This document shows, in pieces, positions 34,378 to 42,546 of a stretch of DNA of 52,936 nt. The translations under genes and the position numbers were made by a program. Source of the stretch: a virus; IMG/VR virus record IMGVR_UViG_3300032213_002156, positions 1-52,936 of that record, one strand, 5' to 3'. The notes beneath the pieces are model-generated. The model searched no databases. It was not told the DNA's origin and saw only the letters and a list, made by a program, of their open reading frames with translations. How positions within the stretch are numbered: position 1 is the first letter of the stretch; each line of letters starts with the position of its first letter.

Positions 34378-36430
34378 AAACTTTATGAGTGTCGGCAATG
34401 CTACACAAGGCATTGACTTTGACCGCAATGATCTAACACTTGTGTTAGGCGAGAACTTAGACTTAGGCGGCGACGGAAGTCGTAACGGTACGGGCAAGAC
34501 CACAATCATCAATGCATTAAGTTACGCATTGTATGGGCAGGCGTTAAGCAACATTCGCAAGGACAACCTTGTAAACAAGACCAACGGCAAGAACATGTTG
34601 GTTAGTCTGGACTTTGTTGTAAACGGTCAAGAATATCGAATTGAGCGTGGGCGCAAGCCCAATGTGTTACGTTTTTACGTTAACAATGAAGCACAAGTAT
34701 CAACGGACGAAGCGCAAGGCGACAGTCGCGAAACACAAGATGCCATCGAACGTATTATGAATATGAGCCACGACATGTTTAAACATGTACTGGCTCTAAA
34801 CACTTACACAGAACCGTTTTTAAGTTTAAAGGCCAATGACCAACGCAACATCATCGAGCAGTTGTTAGGTATTACCTTGTTGTCAGAACGAGCAGATGCT
34901 ATTAAAGAACTTAATCGTCAGACTAAAGATGGTATCAGTCAAGAAGAATTTCGTATCCGTGCAGTGCAAGAAGCTAACAAACGTATCGAAGAGCAAATTG
35001 AAAGCCTGCGTCGCAGACAAGTGCTTTGGCAAAAGAAATACGACAGTGATTTAGCCTATCTAGTTGGACAATATGATGATCTAGCAAAGATTGACATCGA
35101 AGTAGAACTGCTGGCTCACAAAGATCTAGCCGTGTGGATCACACGAAAACAACAGCAAGACGCCTATACCGCACTGGGTAGTCGTCAAACTGCTTGGAAA
35201 CAAAAACAAGACAAAGACATAGATGAGCTACAATCAATCTACAACAAACTTAGCCATATCGATATTGCAGTAGAACTACAAGCACACACAGACTTGGCCA
35301 CCTACATACAAAAAGCCAAAGACATTGCTGAGTTTGAAAAGCTCATTGCTAGGTGTGTAACAGACGAAGCAAAAGAACAGAAAACAATCGATAAACTCCA
35401 AGCCGAAATTGAAGAATTAAAAAATCACAAGTGTTATGCCTGTGGTCAAGACTTCCACGATGCCAATCATGAAACGGTATTAGCAACAAAAAAGAAAGCA
35501 TTACAAGAAGCCGCACTGCAAGCCTTGAGTACCAATGGACAATGGTTGGAAAATATCGATGCATTAAAAGAGTTAGGTGAGTTGGGTACTAAACCCACAA
35601 CACATTATCGAACAGAAACAGAAGCAATTCGACATTCAAGTGAACTAGAAAATATTCAGCACAAGATTGATGCTAAACGTGCAGAAACAGATCCATATGC
35701 TGAACAACTAGCAGAACACACACTTGTAGAAGTTGGTGTACAACCTATTACACACTACGATACAGAAGCTCAAGCAGTTGACCATCGCAGTCGCATGAAC
35801 ACCCTGGTGACACAGATTGCTACCAAAGGTGAAGAGAAGGATCCATACACAGAACAAATTACTGAAATGCAACAACAGGCATTGCAGACTGTGAGCTACG
35901 ATACGCTCAACGATCTCACACGCTTACAAGAACACCAAGACTTCTTGCTCAAACTACTAACAAGTAAAGATAGTTTTGTTCGTAAAAAGATCATTGATCA
36001 GAACTTGAGTTACTTAAACGCACGTCTTACACACTACCTAGATCGCATTGGATTGCCACACACTGTTAAGTTTCAGAATGATTTAACTGTGAGCATTGAA
36101 GAACTAGGACGTGAGCTAGACTTTGATAACTTATCACGTGGAGAGCGTAACCGACTAATACTATCAATGAGCTGGGCATTCCGAGATGTTTGGGAAAGTT
36201 TATACTCGCCAATCAACTTGTTATTCATTGATGAACTCATAGACAACGGATTGGACACGCAGGGGGTGGAGAACGCCCTGGCATTGCTGAAGAAAATGAG
36301 TAGAGAACGACACAAGAGTATTTGGCTTGTGTCGCATAGAGACGAACTAGCAGGGCGTGTAGAAAACATCTTAAAGGTTATCAAAGAAAACGGCTTTACA
36401 AGTTACAATACAGATATTGAAATTGCTTAA
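34349..36430 (+). CDS. 46: Recombination endonuclease subunit gp46 (Rad50/SbcC-like ATPase), 693 aa
   Basis: gp46 is the ATPase partner of gp47. An extended Walker A loop ends in RNGTGKTTIINAL (G47-T52). Long coiled coils flank a zinc hook, CYAC at residues 362-365. The ABC signature is NLSRGERNRL (about 594) and Walker B is LLFIDEL (about 625), followed by LVSHRDEL. T4 gp46 has 560 residues; the extra length is in the coiled coil, which has two repeat-like stretches around THYRTETEAIRHSSELENI and THYDTEAQAVDHRSRM. The ATG at 34349 lies inside the end of the P-loop-like gene. It ends at 36430 with a TAA sharing the palindrome TTAA with the convergent gene's stop. Confidence 0.94.
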   Translation: MIQIKNLTVKNFMSVGNATQGIDFDRNDLTLVLGENLDLGGDGSRNGTGKTTIINALSYALYGQALSNIRKDNLVNKTNGKNMLVSLDFVVNGQEYRIERGRKPNVLRFYVNNEAQVSTDEAQGDSRETQDAIERIMNMSHDMFKHVLALNTYTEPFLSLKANDQRNIIEQLLGITLLSERADAIKELNRQTKDGISQEEFRIRAVQEANKRIEEQIESLRRRQVLWQKKYDSDLAYLVGQYDDLAKIDIEVELLAHKDLAVWITRKQQQDAYTALGSRQTAWKQKQDKDIDELQSIYNKLSHIDIAVELQAHTDLATYIQKAKDIAEFEKLIARCVTDEAKEQKTIDKLQAEIEELKNHKCYACGQDFHDANHETVLATKKKALQEAALQALSTNGQWLENIDALKELGELGTKPTTHYRTETEAIRHSSELENIQHKIDAKRAETDPYAEQLAEHTLVEVGVQPITHYDTEAQAVDHRSRMNTLVTQIATKGEEKDPYTEQITEMQQQALQTVSYDTLNDLTRLQEHQDFLLKLLTSKDSFVRKKIIDQNLSYLNARLTHYLDRIGLPHTVKFQNDLTVSIEELGRELDFDNLSRGERNRLILSMSWAFRDVWESLYSPINLLFIDELIDNGLDTQGVENALALLKKMSRERHKSIWLVSHRDELAGRVENILKVIKENGFTSYNTDIEIA

Positions 36431-36927
36431 AATCCAAAATATTGTTTAACTTCAATTAATGTTTTTCTAGTGGTATGTTGTCCGTGCATTGTGTCATTGG
36501 ACACGTTGAACATTTTTTTAATCCAGTTATTAACTGGTGCCGCAAACTCTAGTTCCAAATATCCGTTATGACCAAGATACAAACTACTGCTCGGTGGCGG
36601 ATCAGTATCCCATGGTGCTAGATATGCAGTTTGTTTAAAACTATGTATGTGATGTTTAAGATCCACATCATTGATATAACAACGTTTTAATTCAAAGTAC
36701 TTGTCTGGACTTTGATCTGTGATGTAATTTTTTCCATAATGTTCAATTTGCAATCGATTTGTATCTTTGGGATCGAACTCTAATACACATTCCCAATTTG
36801 TACTATCGGCCTGGAATCGCGATACAATCTCATGATTGATCTTGATCAATATAAACGGCCAAGTATTATTGTACTGTGATTGGTATTCGAAGGCCAGTTT
36901 TATAACGGCCTTGTTGTAGTTTTTCAT
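36427..36927 (-). CDS. CBM-like beta-sandwich hypothetical protein, 166 aa
   Basis: I choose the ATG at 36927 (MKNYNKAVIKLAFEYQS); the frame continues upstream to 36981, but only inside the radical-SAM gene. The pattern PFILIKINHEIVSRFQ, then LEFDPKDTNRLQIEHYGKN, then ELKRCYINDVDLK, and LGHNGYLELEFAAPVNNWI resembles small beta-sandwich proteins with carbohydrate-binding-like topology found repeatedly in aquatic phages. No catalytic residues stand out. It overlaps the radical-SAM gene by 62 bases and is translated after it. The stop codon shares TTAA with gp46. A ligand-binding or structural role is inference. Confidence 0.6.
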   Translation of the reverse strand: MKNYNKAVIKLAFEYQSQYNNTWPFILIKINHEIVSRFQADSTNWECVLEFDPKDTNRLQIEHYGKNYITDQSPDKYFELKRCYINDVDLKHHIHSFKQTAYLAPWDTDPPPSSSLYLGHNGYLELEFAAPVNNWIKKMFNVSNDTMHGQHTTRKTLIEVKQYFGF

Positions 36928-38383
36928 ATGCTTCTTTGAGTTTGAGTAATTGGCTATCACCATTCCAGATTGTATATCCAAGATCCATTAGTACTTCTTG
37001 CATTTCAATGCGCCTACGAGCACGTTCTCGAAAATCTAGTCCGGGATTGGTAGACATCGTCCAGTTAAATCCTGCAACATGATTTCCAATGGGATCTTCT
37101 ATGCCTAGACTAACACTTTCATTGTACAAGGGTGTACCTTCGTCTATGCTGGCAGTGGTGCCTAAATTTACTCCGTATATGGTTCCATCTAGCGCATACT
37201 TTTGATATTTGCGAAACTGTTCAATCCCATGTGTATGATCTTCTATAGTCTCGGTAGGATATCCAACTATCATTAAGAAATAACAATTCATGTTGTTACG
37301 ATGTATCTGTTCTAGTGTAAAATCCATGTCTGCATTGCTAAAACCTTTTTTCATGTGATCTCTTACACGTTCGCTCAGACTTTCAACACCCATTGCAACT
37401 CCATTCATACCTGCTCGAGCAGCAATTTCATAATCAGCAACAGTCATACTGTCTGCATCACGTACAATAAATTGTCCTCCCCAGTTAAAATATCGATCTG
37501 ACAGATTGTTTGTTTGATAGTATTCAACTAGGCATTGACAAAACTCTCGAAAACTTTTCATACTGCCGTTGATCAAACTGTCAGTAAACCAAAAGTTTTT
37601 TACGTTGTATTTTTGATAGTGATGTATAAACTCATTAGCTACGCTACGGCCACTGCGGTATTTGTACTTTTTCCATGCCGAATGTATGTCACAAAAACTA
37701 CATTTACGAACACAACCCCTACTGCTGGTCACAGGTATTTGCGGATTGCCTGTTGTCCATAGATAGTTTTTGTTGATTACATCATCATAATTGGGATACG
37801 GAATAGAATCCAAATCTTCAATTTGTATAAAATTATCGTTGTTTATTCCAGGATAATCCACATTGCCGCTTAACAGTTCTAGTAATGCACGGTCACCTTC
37901 GCCGCGAATATAGTAATCTGCTAGATTATTGTGTATTAACCAACTGCCAAAGTCGTTTTGTTTTGATGCAATTCCGTTGCTACTAAGGCCGGCGCCCCCT
38001 ACAATTATTTTATTGTGAAATTTTGACCGTAGTTTTGACAATAACATTTTAGTAAAGATTTGACACTGAAATGTAAACACACTTATTCCCACCCACCGTG
38101 GATTAGTTTCAACAATATGTGCCACACAGATATCAATATACTGATCTAGCCAAGTTTGAGTAAATTGACTCAGTGTTCCTGTATGATCATTCAACGAAAA
38201 GTATTGATCTAGTTCTTGTTTTGTGTTATTATTGTTGTTGCACAGTTCTGCTAGTTCTAAATTAAAATCACTCACAGATACAGTATACCCATTTGCTTCA
38301 CAAATGCCTTTGAGTAGGCTGGTGGCAGCAGGAGGATAAATTAAGGATATCTGTGGAACATTTATTAGCAAAACATCTAACAT
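36866..38383 (-). CDS. B12-binding-domain radical SAM enzyme, 505 aa
   Basis: The N-terminal 190 residues have the layout of a cobalamin-binding domain (MLDVLLINVPQ, PPAATSLLKGICEANGY, NPRWVGISVFTFQ, IIVGGAG), but without the DxHxxG motif. The radical SAM core has SSRGCVRKCSFCDIH, with Cys224, Cys228 and Cys231 binding the 4Fe-4S cluster, and later GVAMGVESLSERV and LMIVGYPTET. This matches class-B-type (methyltransferase or thiomethyl-like) radical SAM proteins of the BchE/P-methylase group; the substrate cannot be told. I choose the ATG at 38383, because the domain begins there and the longer frame (38431) would run into the divergent gene starting at 38403. Only 19 bases separate the two starts. 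Confidence 0.82.
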   Translation of the reverse strand: MLDVLLINVPQISLIYPPAATSLLKGICEANGYTVSVSDFNLELAELCNNNNNTKQELDQYFSLNDHTGTLSQFTQTWLDQYIDICVAHIVETNPRWVGISVFTFQCQIFTKMLLSKLRSKFHNKIIVGGAGLSSNGIASKQNDFGSWLIHNNLADYYIRGEGDRALLELLSGNVDYPGINNDNFIQIEDLDSIPYPNYDDVINKNYLWTTGNPQIPVTSSRGCVRKCSFCDIHSAWKKYKYRSGRSVANEFIHHYQKYNVKNFWFTDSLINGSMKSFREFCQCLVEYYQTNNLSDRYFNWGGQFIVRDADSMTVADYEIAARAGMNGVAMGVESLSERVRDHMKKGFSNADMDFTLEQIHRNNMNCYFLMIVGYPTETIEDHTHGIEQFRKYQKYALDGTIYGVNLGTTASIDEGTPLYNESVSLGIEDPIGNHVAGFNWTMSTNPGLDFRERARRRIEMQEVLMDLGYTIWNGDSQLLKLKEAYEKLQQGRYKTGLRIPITVQ

Positions 38384-38402
38384 AGCATATTTAACTGGAA
38401 TA

Positions 38403-40115
38403 ATGCAAGGATTTAAAATATCAAGCGTCACTGAATATCAATTGGAGATTACCTCTTATTGTAATGCCGCTTGTCCGCAGTGTCCACGCAACGTCAACGG
38501 CAGCGGTGTTAATCCACATCTTACACTAGAACATCTTCCTAGATCGGTAATAGACGCTGCCTTCACAGAAGATCTGTGTCTTAATTTAAGACAGGTATTC
38601 TTCTGTGGCAGTTACGGCGATCCTATTATGCATCCAGACTTCCTGGATATACTACGTGACTTTAGACACAAGTGTCCGACACTGTGGTTGTACATACACA
38701 CCAATGGCGGTGCCCACGATACAGAATATTGGACTACAATGGCAGAGATCATTGGAGGGTATGGTCAGGTAGACTTTAACATCGACGGAGTTGAAGATAC
38801 CAATCACTTGTACCGGCGCAATACAGACTTTAACAAAATTATTGCCAATGCCACTGCGTACATCAATGCAGGTGGACGTGCGGTGTGGAACTATATTATA
38901 TTTGAACACAATCAGCATCAAGTTGAGCAGGCAAGAGAGTTAAGCATCAAATTAAGGTTTAAAGATTTTAAACATCGTGCTACTGGTAGATTCTTAAATC
39001 ACAAAACCATGGAAGAATTTTCAGAATGGCCTGTGCAGAATCGACAAGGCGAAACAGAGTATGTTATCAAGCCCACTGTGTTAAAACAATACAAAAACAA
39101 AAGCATTAGCATACTTCCAGATTTAAAAAAGCAATACCCGGATATCAAAGAATATTTTGCCAACACTGAGATTAGTTGTGACTCGCTAAAAGGCAACAAA
39201 GTTGCTATCAATGCCGCAGGACTTGTGCTACCATGTAATATGTTAAGCCACAACCTGAGCGATGCCAGATTTCGTGACCAATCTGTTCTGCCGTGTAGTA
39301 ACGATTTAAGCACTGTGGATGGCAAAAATCAAGTGCAAGAATTTGTCAACCGTCACGGTGCCAACAACTTAAACATACATCATCGTTCGCTGGAACAGGT
39401 GTTTGATAGTTCTTTCTGGACAGATCTTGTAGATAGTTGGAAGTATAATACATTTCCTGAGAGATTATTTGAGTGTGCAATGACCTGCGGTAAACAGTTT
39501 CAAAAAGTATGGGATCAAACTAAAATGAACAAGACATTCTTAATCACTGGCGGCAATCGAGGTCTAGGACTACACCTAACAAAAACGTTTGGCGGAACTA
39601 GTGTTAGCCGGGTTCAAGGGTATGATATTACAAAACATGCTAAAGAAATTGCAGAAATAAGTTTAGACTTTGATGTGTTCATCAACAATGCGTTTGACGG
39701 GCCTCCACAAGAAGATTGGGCCAACTTTGCACAATCGCAAATATACATGGCAGTATATGATGCGTGGAAAGCGGCAAGAAAAGCCGGCTATATCATTAAC
39801 ATTGGCAGCGCCGGCAGCAAAAGTATTGTTGCTCCGGAGCCAAGATTTGAAACATATAGAATTAGTAAGGCAGCCCTAGAACACGCAAGTCGTCAAGGCA
39901 CACAGGCATTTAAACAAAACATTGTACCATTTAAAACAACACTCATTACACTAGATAGACTAGACACAGAACTTAGTCGTGGCCGTACCAATTGGACAGG
40001 CAACGGCATTAATTTAAACGACATCAGCAACTTTATAACATACGCTACCACAGTAAGTTCAAATACTGTGGTAGAAGAGGCAACTTTTTACGTGAACTTT
40101 GATCATAAGGCATAA
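38403..40115 (+). CDS. Fusion: radical SAM (SPASM-like) enzyme + short-chain dehydrogenase, 570 aa
   Basis: Residues 1-370 form a radical SAM enzyme: EITSYCNAACPQCPRN has Cys20, Cys24 and Cys27, and FFCGSYGDPIMHPDF is the usual second motif. Cysteines in LPCNML and ECAMTCGK suggest a SPASM-like auxiliary cluster. Residues 375-570 are an SDR domain: FLITGGNRGLG (cofactor loop), FDVFINNAFDGP, NIGSAGSKS and YRISK (Tyr485, Lys489 catalytic pair). No stop separates them; the junction is DQTKMNKTF, and its Met375 (ATG at 39525, GGGA just upstream) could also be an internal start. SPASM enzymes commonly modify peptides or sugars, and SDRs oxidise or reduce hydroxyls. A combined modification pathway is inference. 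Confidence 0.85.
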   Translation: MQGFKISSVTEYQLEITSYCNAACPQCPRNVNGSGVNPHLTLEHLPRSVIDAAFTEDLCLNLRQVFFCGSYGDPIMHPDFLDILRDFRHKCPTLWLYIHTNGGAHDTEYWTTMAEIIGGYGQVDFNIDGVEDTNHLYRRNTDFNKIIANATAYINAGGRAVWNYIIFEHNQHQVEQARELSIKLRFKDFKHRATGRFLNHKTMEEFSEWPVQNRQGETEYVIKPTVLKQYKNKSISILPDLKKQYPDIKEYFANTEISCDSLKGNKVAINAAGLVLPCNMLSHNLSDARFRDQSVLPCSNDLSTVDGKNQVQEFVNRHGANNLNIHHRSLEQVFDSSFWTDLVDSWKYNTFPERLFECAMTCGKQFQKVWDQTKMNKTFLITGGNRGLGLHLTKTFGGTSVSRVQGYDITKHAKEIAEISLDFDVFINNAFDGPPQEDWANFAQSQIYMAVYDAWKAARKAGYIINIGSAGSKSIVAPEPRFETYRISKAALEHASRQGTQAFKQNIVPFKTTLITLDRLDTELSRGRTNWTGNGINLNDISNFITYATTVSSNTVVEEATFYVNFDHKA

Positions 40116-40146
40116 CTATAGAGCAAGGACAACCCACTAAAAACAC

Positions 40147-40578
40147 ATGACATGGCTATATCAAGATGCTCCAATTGAGACGTTGCCCGAAGAATGTGTT
40201 GGATTTGTTTACTTAATCACAAATAATCTCACCGGACGCAAGTACATAGGCAAAAAATTAGCAAAATTCTCAAAAACAACTTACAAAACTGTAAAACAAA
40301 AGAACGGCATTAAGAAGAAGAAAAGAATCCGCAGTAAAATTGACAGTGATTGGCGCGAGTATTATGGGTCAAGTCCAAATCTTACAGCAGACATTGAGGC
40401 ACTAGGCAAAGAAAACTTCATCAGAGAAATACTTTATTATTGTAACTCTAAAGCAGAATGTAGTTATGTTGAAGCAAGAGAACAATTTTCACGCATGGTA
40501 TTAGAAACAAATGATTATTACAACGGACACATTCAGGTGCGTGTGCATGGTAGTCACATAAAAAAAATAAAAAAATAA
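40147..40578 (+). CDS. GIY-YIG nuclease-like protein, 143 aa
   Basis: The GIY-YIG signature is visible as GFVYLITNNLTGRKYIGKKL (residues 19-38): VYL...YIG with the expected spacing. It is followed by a Lys-rich insert (KKKKRIRSK), WREYYGSS and a helix with YVEAREQF, whose Glu could be the metal ligand. I recall near-identical small proteins, annotated as Seg-like endonucleases, as single conserved genes in many aquatic T4-like phages, so it need not be a mobile homing enzyme here. It starts 31 bases after the radical-SAM/SDR gene; no strong Shine-Dalgarno is visible. The next gene starts three bases after its stop. Confidence 0.75.
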   Translation: MTWLYQDAPIETLPEECVGFVYLITNNLTGRKYIGKKLAKFSKTTYKTVKQKNGIKKKKRIRSKIDSDWREYYGSSPNLTADIEALGKENFIREILYYCNSKAECSYVEAREQFSRMVLETNDYYNGHIQVRVHGSHIKKIKK

Positions 40579-40581
40579 AAT

Positions 40582-41592
40582 ATGATATTAATTTTAACTG
40601 ATCCAGGAGTGGGAGGCACGTTTTTAACATGGAGCCTTCATTACCTTGCTGGACACAAAAATTATTTTCATTCTAAAACTAATAGGTGGGTTGACATACC
40701 CGAAGATCCAAACACTAATACCAATGCTCATCTATTTCTTCCAAATCAACCTCTTAACATTAATCAATCACATAACATATTAACTACTTTAAAAAATATT
40801 ACTACTTCTGATTTTCATACTATGTATTTTCACAATCTAAATGACGATGTCAGATCTTGTAATTCTCGTATTAATCCCGGTGATAACCATCTACCCACCA
40901 CTGAATTAATATCTTCTATTGCTCCAGAATTTAAAAAAATTATTGTGTTATCTAATAGCCATCCGTTGTATCAATGCTCATCGAGATTTAGAGTCTTGAC
41001 AGAAAAATGGTCTGATTTTGACAAAAGAAATTTATCTAACGAAGAGCAACTACTAGACTATGTTGAATACTTTTTTACCGATAGTTATAAAATTTGGCAA
41101 GAACAAAATTTAAATCATGTCTGGGACCAACGAGAATTTCTAGCATTAAATATGCGTCCATTTGCTGTTAAACAAATCGCGGGTAACGTTGATTTAACCA
41201 TTACTCATTATAATTTCAATACAGTTGAATTGTATACTATGTTTGATCAAACAGTTGATCAACTGTTTGAGTTTTTAGAAATTAATATCGACAACACCAA
41301 AAAATCTCGCTGGATTACAGTTTATAACAAATGGAAAAAAATACATGCTAACAGACTGTTATTTGCCATGTACTTTGATACTATTGTGGATTATATCATT
41401 AATGGAAATAATATGGATCTAGTAAGATTTGATCTTGATCTGGTTCAAGAAGCGGCTATACAACACTACCTTATATACAAACACAATTTAAACTTAAAAA
41501 CTTGGCAATTAGAAAAATTTACAAATACCAAACAATTATACAATCTTTTAGAACCAAACACCCACACGTTAGAAAACACGTATCTAATATAA
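40582..41592 (+). CDS. P-loop/sulfotransferase-like hypothetical protein, 336 aa
   Basis: The N-terminus, ILILTDPGVGGTFLTWSLHYL, has the strand-PxxGGTF-helix plan seen in the 293-residue protein at 33496. A complete Walker A is absent. The rest is rich in Asn, Phe, Tyr and Lys; FKKIIVLSNSHPLYQCSSRF and TITHYNFNTVELYT may mark later strands. The coding sequence is markedly AT-rich and its leader is almost only A and T, with no clear Shine-Dalgarno, unlike the surrounding T4 genes. This suggests a recent, separately acquired gene. Function not recognised. Confidence 0.5.
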   Translation: MILILTDPGVGGTFLTWSLHYLAGHKNYFHSKTNRWVDIPEDPNTNTNAHLFLPNQPLNINQSHNILTTLKNITTSDFHTMYFHNLNDDVRSCNSRINPGDNHLPTTELISSIAPEFKKIIVLSNSHPLYQCSSRFRVLTEKWSDFDKRNLSNEEQLLDYVEYFFTDSYKIWQEQNLNHVWDQREFLALNMRPFAVKQIAGNVDLTITHYNFNTVELYTMFDQTVDQLFEFLEINIDNTKKSRWITVYNKWKKIHANRLLFAMYFDTIVDYIINGNNMDLVRFDLDLVQEAAIQHYLIYKHNLNLKTWQLEKFTNTKQLYNLLEPNTHTLENTYLI

Positions 41593-41598
41593 AACTAG

Positions 41599-41935
41599 GC
41601 AACAATTACGACCGTGTGGTGAGTGCATTGGCTCACCCCCATTGAAGATATGTGCAATACCATATTTGGACTTGGGCGTCAAAGGCAATTGCTAACTTAA
41701 GGCAACAAATGGTTTGGGCTCTGTGAAGAAGATACACCCCATGCTTATAGGACTTGGATCTATATCGGGTTACTAGGGTTCCGTTGATATGTGAAGCTTG
41801 AGTAGGGGGTACCGGTCAACCGCCTCCGCGTAGGAAACTACAATCTCATTACGATAGATGACTGGGCTACTCAGATAATGCTCTCTCATGTTCACCGTGC
41901 ATACGGTGAATTATGACCAGTTAATCTAGATAATA
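41599..41935 (+). ncRNA. Candidate structured non-coding RNA in a 411-bp gene-free gap
   Basis: No frame of useful length exists on either strand between 41593 and 42003. On the plus strand I see: a six-pair hairpin (41618-41623 with 41632-41637); ATATC/GATAT (41762-41766 with 41786-41790); a seven-pair stem TGAGTAG/CTACTCA (41799-41805 with 41867-41873); inside it a GNRA tetraloop hairpin GTAG-GAAA-CTAC (41830-41841); and a seven-pair hairpin TTCACCG/CGGTGAA (41891-41897 with 41904-41910). ACTGG (41861-41865) can pair with CCAGT (41917-41921), which would make a pseudoknot with the long stem. The tetraloop has the GNRA form only on the plus strand. The stretch is more GC-rich than its AT-rich left neighbour. 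Class and function are unknown. Confidence 0.5.
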
Positions 41936-41952
41936 CTTAAAAAAAAGAAATT

Positions 41953-42004
41953 AGAAAAATATTGATGAGCGATAGCGAAATCAATAGAACTTCGCAGAAG
42001 TTCT
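41953..42004 (-). terminator. Terminator-like hairpins after the nucleosidase operon
   Basis: Directly at the stop codon, AGAACTTC and GAAGTTCT (41997-42004 with 41986-41993, three-base loop) form an eight-pair hairpin. A second inverted repeat (ATTGAT/ATCAAT, 41961-41966 with 41980-41985) follows, and on the minus strand it is succeeded by ATTTTTC and, further on, a run of T at 41938-41947. This fits a termination zone for the minus-strand operon. Confidence 0.55.
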
Positions 42005-42546
42005 TACACAGTTACACCAAGTTCAAGTAGTTTAGCAATAAAGAACTTTTCTCCCAAAGATACAGATTCTTTCCATGAATCCGATGCTTGAGCATCTGCT
42101 TGATCTGTAATATACTTGAAGCAACGAAACTCAATCTTATTGCGTATACAAGCCTTTGCGATAGAGTATGCTTCCATGTCGACTAGATCTGCAGGAATAC
42201 TAAGAATTGGATTCATTACAAAGTTGTCACCGGTACTGCATGTAAGTCCGTGAGTTCCTGTACTTAAAATAACATCATCCTCAAATGGTGTTTGCCCGTC
42301 TAAGCATCCCAGGGCTTGACACAAGATATCTCGTTGTACAAAACAAGTACATTCGTGCAGTCCGGGTCCAGCAGTTATGCCACCTGCTGTTCCAACATTA
42401 ATAATACGATCTGGTTGATATCGTTCAATTACCTGAGCGGCTGTTAATGCCGCATTTACCTTGCCTACCCCAGTATAAAAAACATTCATCATGTGTCGTA
42501 GGTTAGGAGCCTCGCCAGGTAAGGCAATCAACACTACTGTTTTCAT
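42004..42546 (-). CDS. MTA/SAH-type nucleosidase (nucleoside phosphorylase family), 180 aa
   Basis: The family motifs are clear: FYTGVGKVNAA (23-33), INVGTAGG (49-56), VDMEAYSIAKAC (122-133, with M124/E125 binding the ribose) and YITDQAD (145-151), where Asp148 matches the catalytic Asp of bacterial MTA/SAH nucleosidase. At 180 residues it is shorter than the usual 230, lacking part of the middle and the C-terminus. Family members cleave adenine from methylthioadenosine, S-adenosylhomocysteine or 5'-deoxyadenosine. The last is the by-product of radical SAM enzymes, two of which lie 2-5 kb away. The start overlaps the upstream stop as ATGA. It is the last gene of the gp26 operon. The exact substrate is not decided by sequence. 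Confidence 0.82.
   Translation of the reverse strand: MKTVVLIALPGEAPNLRHMMNVFYTGVGKVNAALTAAQVIERYQPDRIINVGTAGGITAGPGLHECTCFVQRDILCQALGCLDGQTPFEDDVILSTGTHGLTCSTGDNFVMNPILSIPADLVDMEAYSIAKACIRNKIEFRCFKYITDQADAQASDSWKESVSLGEKFFIAKLLELGVTV

Noticed and set aside
41960-41986. Hammerhead-like core (TGATGA ... GCGATAGC ... GAAA) on the plus strand
   Set aside because: The conserved C3 is T, stem II would have two pairs only, and stems I and III cannot be closed. The simple inverted repeat ATTGAT/ATCAAT explains the pattern better.
41593-42003. tRNA, tmRNA or group I intron in the gap
   Set aside because: No T-loop GGTTCRANNCC with matching stems, no CCA-type acceptor pair, no tmRNA ends, and no recognisable P/Q/R/S elements or split exon.
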